The translations under genes and the position numbers were made by a program. Positions 43,704 to 52,416 of a stretch of 64,000 bases of DNA are shown piece by piece. Source of the DNA: Kribbella albertanoniae (GTDB lineage: Bacteria; Actinomycetota; Actinomycetes; Propionibacteriales; Kribbellaceae). A model generated the notes under the pieces. The model saw nothing but the letters and a program-made list of their open reading frames with translations. It ran no database searches and had not been told where the DNA came from. Within the stretch, counting starts at the first letter, position 1; each line of letters starts with the position of its first letter. The DNA is taken from NCBI RefSeq assembly GCF_004348455.1, contig NZ_SMKA01000009.1, forward strand, positions 1 through 64,000. Direction: 5' to 3'.

Positions 43704-45059
43704 ATGTGGCGGGCGGGGGATCTGGAACCGGCGGACGGGACCAAGACCGAACAGGTCGAGGCCCTCGTACTGCGGCGGATCGAGCGCGGGGATTTGTCGA
43801 TCGGGTCGCGGTTGCCGTCGGAGCGGGTGCTGGCTGAGCGGCTGGGGCTCAGCCGGGTGACGGTTGTGCGCGCTCTCGACCACCTGCGGGCGGACGGCGT
43901 ACTGGAGACCAAGCGGGGTTCGGGGACGCATGTGCGGCCGACTGACCGGCTGCTCGACCCGATTGCGCCGGCGTCGACTGTCAGTGCGGGGGACCAGCCG
44001 CTGCTCGATCTGCGGTTCGCAACGACCGCAGCACCGCATGATGTGGTCGAGGCGGCGGCTCAGATGGTCCAGGACACGCTGCCGCAAGCCATGGGGGGCG
44101 ACGGTCCGCCGTCGGGTGGCTCTCTCGAGCTCCGTACGGCGCTCGCCGAGCGACTCACCTCTGAGGGCGTACCGACCGAGCCGGACCAACTCACCCTGAC
44201 TGTTGGTGCAGCAGCAGGTCTGAACGCCGCACTGGCCGGGCTGGACCTCGGACCGGGCGTGGCGATCACCGAAACACCGACGTACCCGGCTGCCTTCGAC
44301 CTGCTGCGCAAACACCGGCTGGACGTGGCCGGGTGGCCGGCGGGGGTCTGGGACACCGACCAGCTCGCACATCTGTGCAGACGACACCGGCCGAAGGTCA
44401 TCTACCTCCAGGCCGACAACCACAACCCAACCGGCCTCAGCCTCCCCGCAGACCGCCGTACGACGGTTGTCGAGATCGCCCGGCGTTATGGCGCCGCCCT
44501 GATCAGTGACGAGACCATGCGACCGCTGTGGCTGGCCAGTGGGGCGCAGGCGGACCCGTTGAGCCGCTATCCGCGGACGGTGAGCGTTGGGTCGCTGTCG
44601 AAGACGGTCTGGGGCGGACTCCGAGTCGGCTGGGTCCGCACCGGCAAGCAGCTCAGGAGGCGGATCAACACGGCCGCACAGCTCAGCGTGGCTTCGCCCA
44701 GTGCGCTGGACGATCTGCTGGCACAGGCGATTGTGCAGAAACTCGACAAGGTGATCAGCAGGCGCCGTACCCGCCTCCGTGCCAATCTGAATGCGCTGGA
44801 GGCCGGACTGAAGACACTGGACGGCGTGACATGGGCCACGCCGACAGGTGGCATGACGCTCTGGCTGGAACTGACCGACGTACGGGCCCGGCGGGTGCTG
44901 GACGCTGCTCGCGAACGCGGCCTCCTGCTCGGTTCAGGCGACCTGTTCACGCCGGACGGGACGGATCGGCGGCACATCCGGATCCCGTTCACCGCACCGC
45001 CCGCCACGCTGCGGCTGGTGGTCGCGCGCCTCGGCGAGGCGTTGGCTCAGTCCACTTGA
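43704..45059 (+). CDS. pdxR: MocR/PdxR-type GntR-aminotransferase regulator
   Basis: The 451-residue protein has an N-terminal GntR winged helix (about 12-80, [28 protein letters not shown]) fused to a fold-type I aminotransferase domain with the PLP Lys in [12 protein letters not shown]. PdxR proteins sense PLP through this domain and control the PdxST vitamin B6 pathway. pdxS follows 74 bp downstream on the same strand, which supports the name, and a 9-bp inverted repeat lies between them. In many actinobacteria the two genes are divergent; here they are tandem. Confidence 0.88.
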   Translation: MWRAGDLEPADGTKTEQVEALVLRRIERGDLSIGSRLPSERVLAERLGLSRVTVVRALDHLRADGVLETKRGSGTHVRPTDRLLDPIAPASTVSAGDQPLLDLRFATTAAPHDVVEAAAQMVQDTLPQAMGGDGPPSGGSLELRTALAERLTSEGVPTEPDQLTLTVGAAAGLNAALAGLDLGPGVAITETPTYPAAFDLLRKHRLDVAGWPAGVWDTDQLAHLCRRHRPKVIYLQADNHNPTGLSLPADRRTTVVEIARRYGAALISDETMRPLWLASGAQADPLSRYPRTVSVGSLSKTVWGGLRVGWVRTGKQLRRRINTAAQLSVASPSALDDLLAQAIVQKLDKVISRRRTRLRANLNALEAGLKTLDGVTWATPTGGMTLWLELTDVRARRVLDAARERGLLLGSGDLFTPDGTDRRHIRIPFTAPPATLRLVVARLGEALAQST

Positions 45060-45074
45060 ATCAAGGTGGACTGA
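45047..45074. promoter_or_regulatory. Inverted repeat between pdxR and pdxS, candidate PdxR operator
   Basis: TCAGTCCAC (45047-45055) and GTGGACTGA (45066-45074) are perfect 9-bp inverted arms. The segment between them contains TTGA and TCAA, which extend the symmetry. It overlaps the pdxR stop codon. The right half, AAGGTGGACTGA, resembles the PdxR recognition motif reported for Corynebacterium glutamicum as I remember it (AAAGTGG, W, CTA). It could instead be a weak hairpin at the end of the pdxR message. Confidence 0.5.
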
Positions 45075-45133
45075 AGATTGCTGCCTCCTGCCGCCTACCG
45101 TGGGACGTGAAGTCCCACGACCAGGAGGATGCA

Positions 45134-46033
45134 GTGAGCGAGAACGTGAACCCGCAGACCGGTACCGCGAAGGTCAAGCGCGGCATGGCGGAGATGCTCA
45201 AGGGCGGCGTGATCATGGACGTCGTCACCGCCGAGCAGGCCAAGATCGCCGAGGACGCCGGTGCGGTCGCCGTGATGGCGCTGGAGCGGGTTCCGGCCGA
45301 CATCCGTGCGCAGGGTGGCGTCTCCCGGATGAGCGACCCGGACATGATCGAGAGCATCGTCAGCACCGTGTCGATCCCGGTGATGGCCAAGGCCCGGATC
45401 GGTCACTTCGTCGAGGCGCAGGTCCTGCAGAGCCTCGGGGTCGACTACATCGACGAGTCCGAGGTGCTCACCCCGGCCGACTACGCCAACCACATCGACA
45501 AGTGGAACTTCACCGTCCCCTTCGTCTGTGGCGCCACCAACCTGGGCGAGGCGCTGCGCCGGATCACCGAGGGCGCGGCGATGATCCGCTCCAAGGGCGA
45601 GGCCGGCACCGGTGACGTCTCCAACGCCACCACGCACATGCGCCAGATCCGCCAGGAGCTGCGCAAGCTGCAGAACCTCCCCGAGGACGAGCTGTACGTC
45701 GCAGCCAAGGAACTGCAGGCGCCGTACGAACTGGTCAAGGAGGTCGCTGCCCTCGGCAAGCTTCCCGTCGTACTGTTCACCGCCGGCGGCATCGCGACCC
45801 CGGCCGACGCGGCCATGATGATGCAGCTCGGCGCCGAGGGTGTCTTCGTCGGCTCCGGCATCTTCAAGTCCGGTAACCCGGCCCAGCGCGCCGAGGCCAT
45901 CGTGAAGGCCACCACCTTCTACGACGACCCCGACGTGATCGCCAAGGTCTCCCGCGGCCTCGGCGAGGCCATGGTCGGCATCAACGTCGACGAGATCCCG
46001 CAGCCGCACCGCCTCGCCGAGCGCGGCTGGTAG
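45134..46033 (+). CDS. pdxS: Pyridoxal 5'-phosphate synthase lyase subunit PdxS
   Basis: The 299-residue (beta/alpha)8 enzyme makes PLP from ribose 5-phosphate, glyceraldehyde 3-phosphate and ammonia. Conserved parts include [37 protein letters not shown], the imine-forming Lys in [14 protein letters not shown] and [16 protein letters not shown]. The GTG at 45134 has AGGAGG 5 nt upstream. The glutaminase partner PdxT is not adjacent, unlike in most actinobacterial pdxST operons, so it must be elsewhere or ammonia is supplied otherwise. Confidence 0.96.
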   Translation: MSENVNPQTGTAKVKRGMAEMLKGGVIMDVVTAEQAKIAEDAGAVAVMALERVPADIRAQGGVSRMSDPDMIESIVSTVSIPVMAKARIGHFVEAQVLQSLGVDYIDESEVLTPADYANHIDKWNFTVPFVCGATNLGEALRRITEGAAMIRSKGEAGTGDVSNATTHMRQIRQELRKLQNLPEDELYVAAKELQAPYELVKEVAALGKLPVVLFTAGGIATPADAAMMMQLGAEGVFVGSGIFKSGNPAQRAEAIVKATTFYDDPDVIAKVSRGLGEAMVGINVDEIPQPHRLAERGW

Positions 46034-46034
46034 G

Positions 46035-46050
46035 CAACCGGAACCGGTTG
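46035..46050. terminator. Palindrome in the convergent gap after pdxS
   Basis: CAACCGG and CCGGTTG are perfect 7-bp arms around AA and fill the 18-bp gap between the convergent stops of pdxS and the next gene. There is no U-tract. It may act as a bidirectional terminator or stability hairpin. Confidence 0.4.
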
Positions 46051-46051
46051 A

Positions 46052-46918
46052 TCATCGGGCAGGCTCCATCTTGTAGTGCAGGCGCATCATCCAGGTGCGC
46101 CGGATCCGCAGTTCGTGGTCGGTGCGGAGCACCCCGTAGGGGTCGCAGTACAGGCGGAAGGTCTCGTGGAGCGGGACGCGCGCGGCGAAGTCCCGTCCGT
46201 TGTCGTGTACGACGACGTACGCGCCGTTCTGCCCGAATCGTCCTGGGGGTGACTCCAGGACGAGCCCGCCCCCTTCGCTGATGACCGGGCGCAGGAAGAC
46301 CTGGACGTTCCCGGACTCGAGTGGGAACGCGACATGGACGCTCGGCTGCGCCGCGCCGGGGAGACGCCGCGCCGAGTAGCAGCCGCTGAACACGTAGCGG
46401 CCGGACAGCCGGAGCGTCCGCAGCCACGCGGCGCCCACCTGCTCGCCGTCCCGGTCGCGGATCACGCGGACCCGGCTGTCCATCCCGTACGCGACGTCAA
46501 GCGGGCGCATCGGGAGAGACAGCTGCTCCACCCGGCGGCCGAACAAGCGCGCGATCAGCTCACCTGCCGGCCAGAACAGCGGTGACCATCCGGACCACAC
46601 CTCCATGTGCCAGGCGGCGGTGTGTTCATAGAAGTCGCAGATCCGTGGGTCCAGTCGGGACGCGTCGAACCCGGGGCCGTCGAGGATGGTCATCGCAGGG
46701 AGCAGACCGGGTGCCCGGCCCGCTGAAGAACCTGTGGCCGCGGCATCCTCGTCGACCGTGCCGCCGTGGTGCCGAGCCTCGACGGACAGCCAGCCGTCCC
46801 CGACCGCGGAGGAACGACTCATCGGGGCGCGCAGCCAGGAGTGCTCCACGGCGAGGTCGACAGGCTTGCCGACCAGTCGCCAGAACTTTCGGGCCCCGAG
46901 ATCCAGCACATGGTTCAC
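46052..46918 (-). CDS. Conserved actinobacterial hypothetical protein
   Basis: I recognise no named domain. The 288-residue product begins with a pattern (NHVLDLGARKFWRLVGKPVDLAVEHSWLRAP) and continues with LDGPGFDASRLDPRICDFYEHTA and ELIARLFGRRVEQLSLPMRPLD. These read like a conserved, soluble family. The C-terminal half is beta-rich, with a CDPYGVLRTDHELRIRR ending, and could be a lipocalin- or polyketide-cyclase-like barrel. I chose a GTG at 46918 because similarity-like composition starts there; the upstream frame is low-complexity and covers a pseudogene on the other strand. The start is uncertain. Confidence 0.65.
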   Translation of the reverse strand: MNHVLDLGARKFWRLVGKPVDLAVEHSWLRAPMSRSSAVGDGWLSVEARHHGGTVDEDAAATGSSAGRAPGLLPAMTILDGPGFDASRLDPRICDFYEHTAAWHMEVWSGWSPLFWPAGELIARLFGRRVEQLSLPMRPLDVAYGMDSRVRVIRDRDGEQVGAAWLRTLRLSGRYVFSGCYSARRLPGAAQPSVHVAFPLESGNVQVFLRPVISEGGGLVLESPPGRFGQNGAYVVVHDNGRDFAARVPLHETFRLYCDPYGVLRTDHELRIRRTWMMRLHYKMEPAR

Positions 46919-47011
46919 GACAACGCATTCTTGCAGGGGGCCGGTCGAGGTTCGTGCTGATGATGATCGGGAGCTTCCGGTCAGCGCACCCATCCTGCGC
47001 CTGTTGCTGGG

Positions 47012-47133
47012 CGCGTCCGGGTCTACAACGGCACCGGCCACAGCGGCTCCTCGTTCTGCCTGACCCGGAGGGTGCAGGCCGGCCCGAGCTGGACAACTAC
47101 GGCAGCTCTCACAAGTGGGTCGGCTCCTGCTGA
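47012..47133 (+). pseudogene. Frameshifted C-terminal remnant of a small secreted I36-like protein
   Basis: One frame reads RVRVYNGTGHSGSSFCLTR from 47012. The next frame then reads LDNYGSSHKWVGSC followed by TGA at 47131. Together they look like the C-terminal third of a secreted Cys-containing protein related to the intact one at 18419-18865, which ends HLWVSSC. The frameshift and lack of an N-terminus mark it as decayed. Confidence 0.5.
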
Positions 47134-47222
47134 TCTCTCGCATCTGAACGCCGGTGGGCCATCCGCCAGTGGTCCACCGGCGTCGGCGTTCTGGGGCTTG
47201 GGGAGCGGGTTATCGTGACCGC

Positions 47223-49940
47223 ATGTCGCTGGTGGGGAGAGACGACGAGCTGAAGCGGATCGAAGGCCTGCTGGCGGATGCGCGTGCTGAGCGCAGCGGT
47301 GCGCTGGTGGTGCGGGGGGAGGCGGGCGTCGGCAAGTCGGTGCTGCTCGACCGCGTGGTGTCGGTGGCGAGATCCGAAGGCTTTCGGGTAGTGAGCGCGA
47401 TCGGGGTCGAGTCCGACTCCCAGCTGGCCTACGGAGGCCTGCATCAGCTGCTGTTTCCGCATCTGGACCGGTTGGATGCTCTACCGGAACCTCAGGCCGC
47501 GGCCTTGCGCGGTGCCTTCGGACTGGCTGAGACCGGTACGGCGAATCGGTTCCTGACCTCCGCCGGCACGCTGGCGCTGTTCGCTGACCTGGCCGAGGAC
47601 GCCCCGCTGCTCTGCGTCGTCGACGACCTGCAGTGGTTCGACCAGGGTTCCGCGGAGGCGCTGCTGTTCGTGGCTCGTCGCTTCGAGGCCGACCGGATCG
47701 CGATGCTGTTCGCGGTGCGCGAGACGTCGATGCCGTTCGAGACTCCGGGGATCGAGGTGATGCAGCTGTCTGGCCTCGCGGCGGGCGACGCCGCCAAGCT
47801 GCTCGACTGCCATGCACCGGAGTTGGCCGACCCGTTGCGGGCCCGCGTGCTCGAGGAGTCCGCCGGTAATCCGCTGGCGATCATCGAGCTCGGATCGAAC
47901 CGGCGTGATGACCCAGACTTTTTCGACCCGGTTGGCACGTTGCCGGTATCCGTCCGCGTCCAGGAGTTGTTCCGTCGGCAGATCGCGGAACTTCCCGATC
48001 CGACCCGACGGGCGCTCCTGGTCGCCGCAGCGGACTCGACGGCGCCACTCGAGACGGTCCTGCGGGTGGTCGAGACTCTCGGAGGTGCTGCCGCCGACCT
48101 GGCGCCAGCGGAACGCGCCACCCTGGTTCGGATCGGGACCCGCGTCGCGTTCCGGCATCCACTGGTGCGCGCGGCCGCCTATCGGGGCGAGCCGCTGCAT
48201 CGACGGGTCGAGGTGCATCGCGCGTACGCCGACGCCCTGACGGCCGACGCGGTTGCCGATCGCCGGGCCTGGCATCTCGCCGCTGCCGCAACTGCTCCCG
48301 ACGAGGCGGTGGCGGTCGAGCTCGAAGGCGCTGCCGAACGGGCCCAGCACCGTGGCGGCGCGATGGCGATGTCTGTCGCCTACGAGCGCGCCGGTCGACT
48401 CAGCGTGGACCCGCAGCCGAGAGCCCGGCGGATTGCCCGGGCGGCCCAGGCCGCGTTCGACGCGGGCAAGCCTGACCGAGCCGCCCGACTGGCGGCCGAA
48501 GCGCTCTCGCTGACCACCGACCCTGGCATCCGGGCCGAGGCCATCTACGCCCAGGGCGCGGTGGCCTACGAGCGCACCTCGCCACGGATCGATGCGGAAC
48601 TGACGATCGAAGCCGGCGCGCTGGTGCGTGACACCGATCCCGAGCAGGCCGCGCTCAACCTCTACGAAGCCGTGCACGCCGCCCGGCACGGGGCAGCCCA
48701 CGACCTGCTGCAACGCGCCACGGACCTGTTGCGCGAGTTCACGCCGCCGCGGCATTGGGAGATCGTGGTCGCCACGTTTCTTGGCTGGCAGGAGCTGTTC
48801 TCCGGGCGCCCCGAGCCGGGTGTCGGCCCGACGCGCGAGCTCCTGGCCGCCGTACAAGGTAGTGATCTCGAGCTGACGCACCGGATGACCGCAGCTGTCG
48901 GCGGGCTCCTGATCGCCGCCGACGACGATGTGGTCGCCGAAACCGAGGCCATGCTCGCCCAGGTGCGGGCGACCGGGGCGCTGGGCTGGGTCCCGTACCT
49001 CCTCAACGTGCTGGCGGTGGCGCGGCTGCTTCGCGGCGAGTTCGCGGACGCGCGGGCGGATGTCGCGGAAGGCGCAGCGATCAGTGCGGAGTTCGGCAAC
49101 TCGACCGAGAGACTGGCGCACCGCTCGGTGGAGGTGTGGCTGCACGCCGTAGCGGGGGAGGAGACCCGCAGCCGAGAGCTGGCTGCCGAGGTGCTTCCGG
49201 ACGCCCAGAGCCGGCACCGGGTGAATGCGGAGATCGGGGCGTGGGGCTTGGCGATGCTCGACCTGTCCGCCAGACGATTCGAGACTGCGCTCGGCGGACT
49301 CGAAGAGGTCTGTCGCGGCCCTGCCCGCCGCGACGTGCTGATGCGGGCGGTGCCCGATCTGGTGGAGGCGGCAGTACGCAGCGGCGCACCGGACCGGGCA
49401 CTGGACGCGTGGGCGGAGTTCGCGCACTGGGCCGAGCAGGTCGACCAGCCGGTCATCACCGGGCTCGCCCTGCGTTGCCGCGCGCTCTTGGCCGCTGACG
49501 GTGAGGCCGAACCGCTCTACGTCGAAGGCATCCGGCTCCACGAGCGGTACGGCGGCCCGTACGACCACGCTCGCACCCGACTGGTCTACGGCGAATGGCT
49601 GCGTCGCCAACGCAGGCGCACCGAGGCACGGGCCCACCTCGAGGCAGCGGCCGCCGGATTCGAACGCATTGGTGCGTCCCTGTGGGCCGAACGCGCCCAC
49701 GGTGAGCTCGCCGCCTTCGGCGGAGCCAGGACCGAGAAGCGCGACATCGGACCCCTCACCCTGCTCACTCCGCAGGAGCTGCAGGTAGTGCAGCTGGCCG
49801 CAGCTGGGCAGACCAACAAGCAGATCGCTGCGCAGCTCTATCTCAGTCCGCGCACCGTCGGCCACCACCTCTACAAGGCCTATCCGAAGCTCGGTGTCAC
49901 CGCCCGCAACGAGTTGGCCGGCCTCGTCGCCGGGGCGTGA
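47223..49940 (+). CDS. LuxR-family regulator with N-terminal ATPase (LAL type)
   Basis: The 905-residue protein has a Walker A GEAGVGKS (about residues 33-40), a Walker B LLCVVDDLQWFD (about 128), a long helical TPR-like middle region, and a C-terminal LuxR helix-turn-helix (about 845-900, LTPQELQVVQLAAAGQTNKQIAAQLYLSPRTVGHHL). LAL regulators are STAND-type ATPases that control catabolic or secondary-metabolite genes. The ATG at 47223 puts the ATPase at the expected distance. No flanking target is evident, although the N-monooxygenase operon lies 4 kb downstream. Confidence 0.92.
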   Translation: MSLVGRDDELKRIEGLLADARAERSGALVVRGEAGVGKSVLLDRVVSVARSEGFRVVSAIGVESDSQLAYGGLHQLLFPHLDRLDALPEPQAAALRGAFGLAETGTANRFLTSAGTLALFADLAEDAPLLCVVDDLQWFDQGSAEALLFVARRFEADRIAMLFAVRETSMPFETPGIEVMQLSGLAAGDAAKLLDCHAPELADPLRARVLEESAGNPLAIIELGSNRRDDPDFFDPVGTLPVSVRVQELFRRQIAELPDPTRRALLVAAADSTAPLETVLRVVETLGGAAADLAPAERATLVRIGTRVAFRHPLVRAAAYRGEPLHRRVEVHRAYADALTADAVADRRAWHLAAAATAPDEAVAVELEGAAERAQHRGGAMAMSVAYERAGRLSVDPQPRARRIARAAQAAFDAGKPDRAARLAAEALSLTTDPGIRAEAIYAQGAVAYERTSPRIDAELTIEAGALVRDTDPEQAALNLYEAVHAARHGAAHDLLQRATDLLREFTPPRHWEIVVATFLGWQELFSGRPEPGVGPTRELLAAVQGSDLELTHRMTAAVGGLLIAADDDVVAETEAMLAQVRATGALGWVPYLLNVLAVARLLRGEFADARADVAEGAAISAEFGNSTERLAHRSVEVWLHAVAGEETRSRELAAEVLPDAQSRHRVNAEIGAWGLAMLDLSARRFETALGGLEEVCRGPARRDVLMRAVPDLVEAAVRSGAPDRALDAWAEFAHWAEQVDQPVITGLALRCRALLAADGEAEPLYVEGIRLHERYGGPYDHARTRLVYGEWLRRQRRRTEARAHLEAAAAGFERIGASLWAERAHGELAAFGGARTEKRDIGPLTLLTPQELQVVQLAAAGQTNKQIAAQLYLSPRTVGHHLYKAYPKLGVTARNELAGLVAGA

Positions 49941-49946
49941 CTGGGG

Positions 49947-50115
49947 CTAGGGCGTGTCTCTTAAGCCCACGCCTACTGCGCTGCACTCGGCACGGCACCT
50001 CGCCGCACTGGAGGAAAGGCCACGATGGAAAGCATCGAGGCCTCCCCTCCAGCACACCGAGCTACCGCACCGAGCACATGCTCGCTACGGCGCGGACTTA
50101 AGAGACACGCCCTAG
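49947..50115. mobile_element. Palindromic MITE with 15-bp terminal repeats and CTAG duplication
   Basis: GGCGTGTCTCTTAAG (49951-49965) and its exact complement CTTAAGAGACACGCC (50097-50111) are the ends of a roughly 160-bp element. CTAG flanks it on both sides (49947-49950 and 50112-50115) and fits the YTAR target duplication of IS5-type elements. The interior is also a long imperfect inverted repeat in which most mismatches are transitions. The centre is CGATG-GAAAG-CATCG at about 50023-50037, so the whole element can fold into one hairpin. It has no coding sequence and sits between a regulator gene and a small gene. Confidence 0.82.
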
Positions 50116-50226
50116 TCCGCCCGAAGCCAGTCACGATGACTGATTCGGCATCAGGTGCCTTCTTCATAGTGTCTGAGACAGCGATCGGGCCGACCGAGAC
50201 GCACCTCAGCGACCAAGGAGCACGTG

Positions 50227-50595
50227 ATGACCCAGTACTTCCTCAGCCTTCCGCATGACTCCGAAACCGAGCCGACGATGGAGAGCATCGACCCCGCGGA
50301 GCTGGAGGAGCTCATGGCGGAGGTAGGGGCCTTCAACACGGCACTCCAGGACTCCGGCGCCTTCCGGTTCGCCGGCGGTCTGCAGCCGCCGTCGACCGCG
50401 ACCACAGTGGACGCCACCGGCGACGGTCCGGAGTTCACCCCCGGTCCGTTCGCGACGGCCAGTGAGTACCTCGGCGGCTTCTGGATCATCGAGGCCGAGA
50501 ACGACGACGACGCGATCGGATGGGCCAAGCGGGCCTCCGGCGTCCTGCGGAGCCGCGTCGAGGTGCGCGCCCTGCAAGAGGCACCCGCTGCGTGA
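50227..50595 (+). CDS. YCII-domain protein
   Basis: The 122-residue protein has the YCII/DGPF ferredoxin-like fold pattern (MTQYFLSLPHD, FTPGPFATASEYLGGFWIIEAENDDDAIGWAKRA), found in small proteins often linked to ECF sigma factors or used as a minor catalytic domain. AGGAG lies 6 nt before the ATG at 50227, which is favoured over the GTG three bases earlier. The gene is alone on its strand. Confidence 0.85.
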   Translation: MTQYFLSLPHDSETEPTMESIDPAELEELMAEVGAFNTALQDSGAFRFAGGLQPPSTATTVDATGDGPEFTPGPFATASEYLGGFWIIEAENDDDAIGWAKRASGVLRSRVEVRALQEAPAA

Positions 50596-50602
50596 ACGGC
50601 TC

Positions 50603-51142
50603 CTAGGTGTGGAGCACGGCGGCGGCCCCGCGCAGGAGTTCGGCGCGGAGGTCCGCCACCGGTACGTCGGTGAACTGGCTGACCGGGTCCGTGGCTGCTG
50701 CGAACGCCTGGGCCGCGCGGACGCGACGGCGCCAGTCCGCGTCGGGCCCGGCCAGCAGTTCGATGGCGCGGTTGACGATGTCCGTCATCCGCGCCATCAC
50801 CGCGGTCGAGTCGTCGCTGTAGACCGAGGCGTCCCGCAGCAGCAGGTTCATGGTCTCGCGATGGGCGAGCATGACATCGACGCACCCGCCCAGGATCCGC
50901 TCGGCGATCTCGGCCTGGCTGTCCCGGCCGGCAGCATCCTCGACTACCGCCTCGAGCTCGTCGATGGGCGGGCCGACCAGGTGGCCGAGGATCTCGCTCT
51001 TGCTGCGGAAGTGGTGGTAGAGCGTGGGTTTGGTGATGCCGACCCGCTCGGCGATGTCGCGCATCGAGGCCGCGCGGTAGGTGTGGGTGGTGAACAGTTC
51101 GCGCGCTGTCTCGACGATGCGGTTCCTGGTGTCGCCCGACAA
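50603..51142 (-). CDS. TetR-family transcriptional regulator with TTG start
   Basis: The 179-residue protein has a TetR helix-turn-helix (about 25-50, ASMRDIAERVGITKPTLYHHFRSK) and a helical ligand domain. An in-frame TGA two codons upstream forces the start to the TTG at 51142, and GGGAG lies 7 nt before it. It follows the serine hydrolase by 40 nt on the same strand. Two palindromes upstream of the hydrolase are its probable operators, so it should repress the operon. Confidence 0.92.
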   Translation of the reverse strand: MSGDTRNRIVETARELFTTHTYRAASMRDIAERVGITKPTLYHHFRSKSEILGHLVGPPIDELEAVVEDAAGRDSQAEIAERILGGCVDVMLAHRETMNLLLRDASVYSDDSTAVMARMTDIVNRAIELLAGPDADWRRRVRAAQAFAAATDPVSQFTDVPVADLRAELLRGAAAVLHT

Positions 51143-51182
51143 CGGTCATCTCCCACAGGTGGTGTTTTCGGTGGGTCGAAGC

Positions 51183-52370
51183 CTAGACCCTCCCGTCGTA
51201 CAGCGCGGCGATCAGGCTGCGGACCCGGAAGTCGCCGCCTTCCAGCAGTTCCGAGCCACGGTTGGGCACGTAGGCGAAGGCCAGGCCTCGGTCCGGGTCG
51301 GCGAAGGCGAACGATCCGCTGGCGCCACTGTGCCCGAACAGGCCCTCGATCTGTTCCGGCGCCGGCCACATCGGGCCGCCGGGCAGTGCGAAGCCGAGAC
51401 CCCATGAGGTGTGCACCTGCAGGATCTCGTCGAGGCCGTCGCCGTATGGGTGCCGCACCTGCTCCATCAGGCTCGGAGCGAGCAGTCGTACGCCGTCCAC
51501 CTCGCCGATCAGGGCCGCGTAGTACCGGGCGAGCGATGTGGCCGAGGCGACGCCGTCCATGGACGGGCTCTCCACCTGGTAGGTGCGCGGGTCGTTGGTG
51601 GCGTCCCAGCTGATCGCGACACTGCCGTACATCGACCGGTACGTCAGCGTGGTCGGGTCATTGAGCGCGCGGACCATGTTCGCGAGCTCGGGCACCTTCA
51701 TCCCCAGCATGAGCTGTTCGGCGTCGGGGACGACCATGGTGGCCAGCCGAGGCAGCTCCGCGTCGGGCACGCGAATGAAGCAGTCGAGTCCGAGCGGTAC
51801 GGCGATCTCGCGCGCGAAGTACTCGCCCAGGCTCACGCCGGAGACCCGGCGGACGATCTCGCCGACCAGATGGCCGAACGTGACGCCGTGGTACCCGTGG
51901 GCCGTGCCGGGCGGCCACTCGGGGGTAGCCGCGGCCAGAGTCTCGGTGATTGGCGTCCAATCACGCAGGTCTTCCCAGGTGACCGGTCGGGTGTGCATCG
52001 AGGGCAGCCCGGCGCGATGGCTGAGCAGCACCCGGACGCTGATGTCGCCCTTGCCGTTCTGCGCGAACCCCGGCCAGTAGCGTGCCACCGGCTCGTCCAG
52101 ATCCACGTCTCCGCGCTCGACCAGGAGCAGTAACGCCCCGGCCGCGAGGCTCTTGGTGGTCGAGGCCAGTACGGCGATCGTGTCGTGCTGCCACGGGCGG
52201 TGGGTGGCCGGGTCGGCCTCGCCGGCCCACAGGTCCACGACCGGCTGCCCGTTCTGATAGACGGCGAGCCCCGCGCCGACCTCGGCGCCTTGCTCGAAAT
52301 TGCACTGGAAAGCATCCCGCACCGGCTCGAAGCCCTCGGCGACCGTTCCCTGTACCTCAACGGCTTGCAT
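51183..52370 (-). CDS. Beta-lactamase-fold serine hydrolase (EstB-like esterase)
   Basis: The 395-residue enzyme has the class C/EstB features: SxxK motif STTK with the nucleophilic Ser near residue 70, a YHGVTFGHLVGEI segment with the YxN-equivalent Tyr, and a C-terminal FGHSGASGS in place of KTG. There is no signal peptide, so it is a cytoplasmic esterase or hydrolase rather than a secreted beta-lactamase. AGGAG is 5 nt upstream of the ATG at 52370. It is under probable TetR control. Confidence 0.9.
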   Translation of the reverse strand: MQAVEVQGTVAEGFEPVRDAFQCNFEQGAEVGAGLAVYQNGQPVVDLWAGEADPATHRPWQHDTIAVLASTTKSLAAGALLLLVERGDVDLDEPVARYWPGFAQNGKGDISVRVLLSHRAGLPSMHTRPVTWEDLRDWTPITETLAAATPEWPPGTAHGYHGVTFGHLVGEIVRRVSGVSLGEYFAREIAVPLGLDCFIRVPDAELPRLATMVVPDAEQLMLGMKVPELANMVRALNDPTTLTYRSMYGSVAISWDATNDPRTYQVESPSMDGVASATSLARYYAALIGEVDGVRLLAPSLMEQVRHPYGDGLDEILQVHTSWGLGFALPGGPMWPAPEQIEGLFGHSGASGSFAFADPDRGLAFAYVPNRGSELLEGGDFRVRSLIAALYDGRV

Positions 52371-52382
52371 GGCCACTCCTCT

Positions 52383-52400
52383 CTACCGACCGATAGGTAG
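52383..52400. promoter_or_regulatory. TetR operator candidate 1
   Basis: CTACCGACCGATAGGTAG is an inverted repeat with outer arms CTACC and GGTAG, placed 13-30 bp upstream of the hydrolase ATG. It shares its first ten bases with the second candidate 34 bp further upstream. Confidence 0.6.
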
Positions 52401-52416
52401 GTTTCTGTGAGTGACC

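Noticed and set aside
46582-47133. A 183-codon plus-strand gene
   Set aside because: Most of it is antisense to the conserved hypothetical gene; only its last codons resemble a protein, and these are better explained as a frameshifted remnant.
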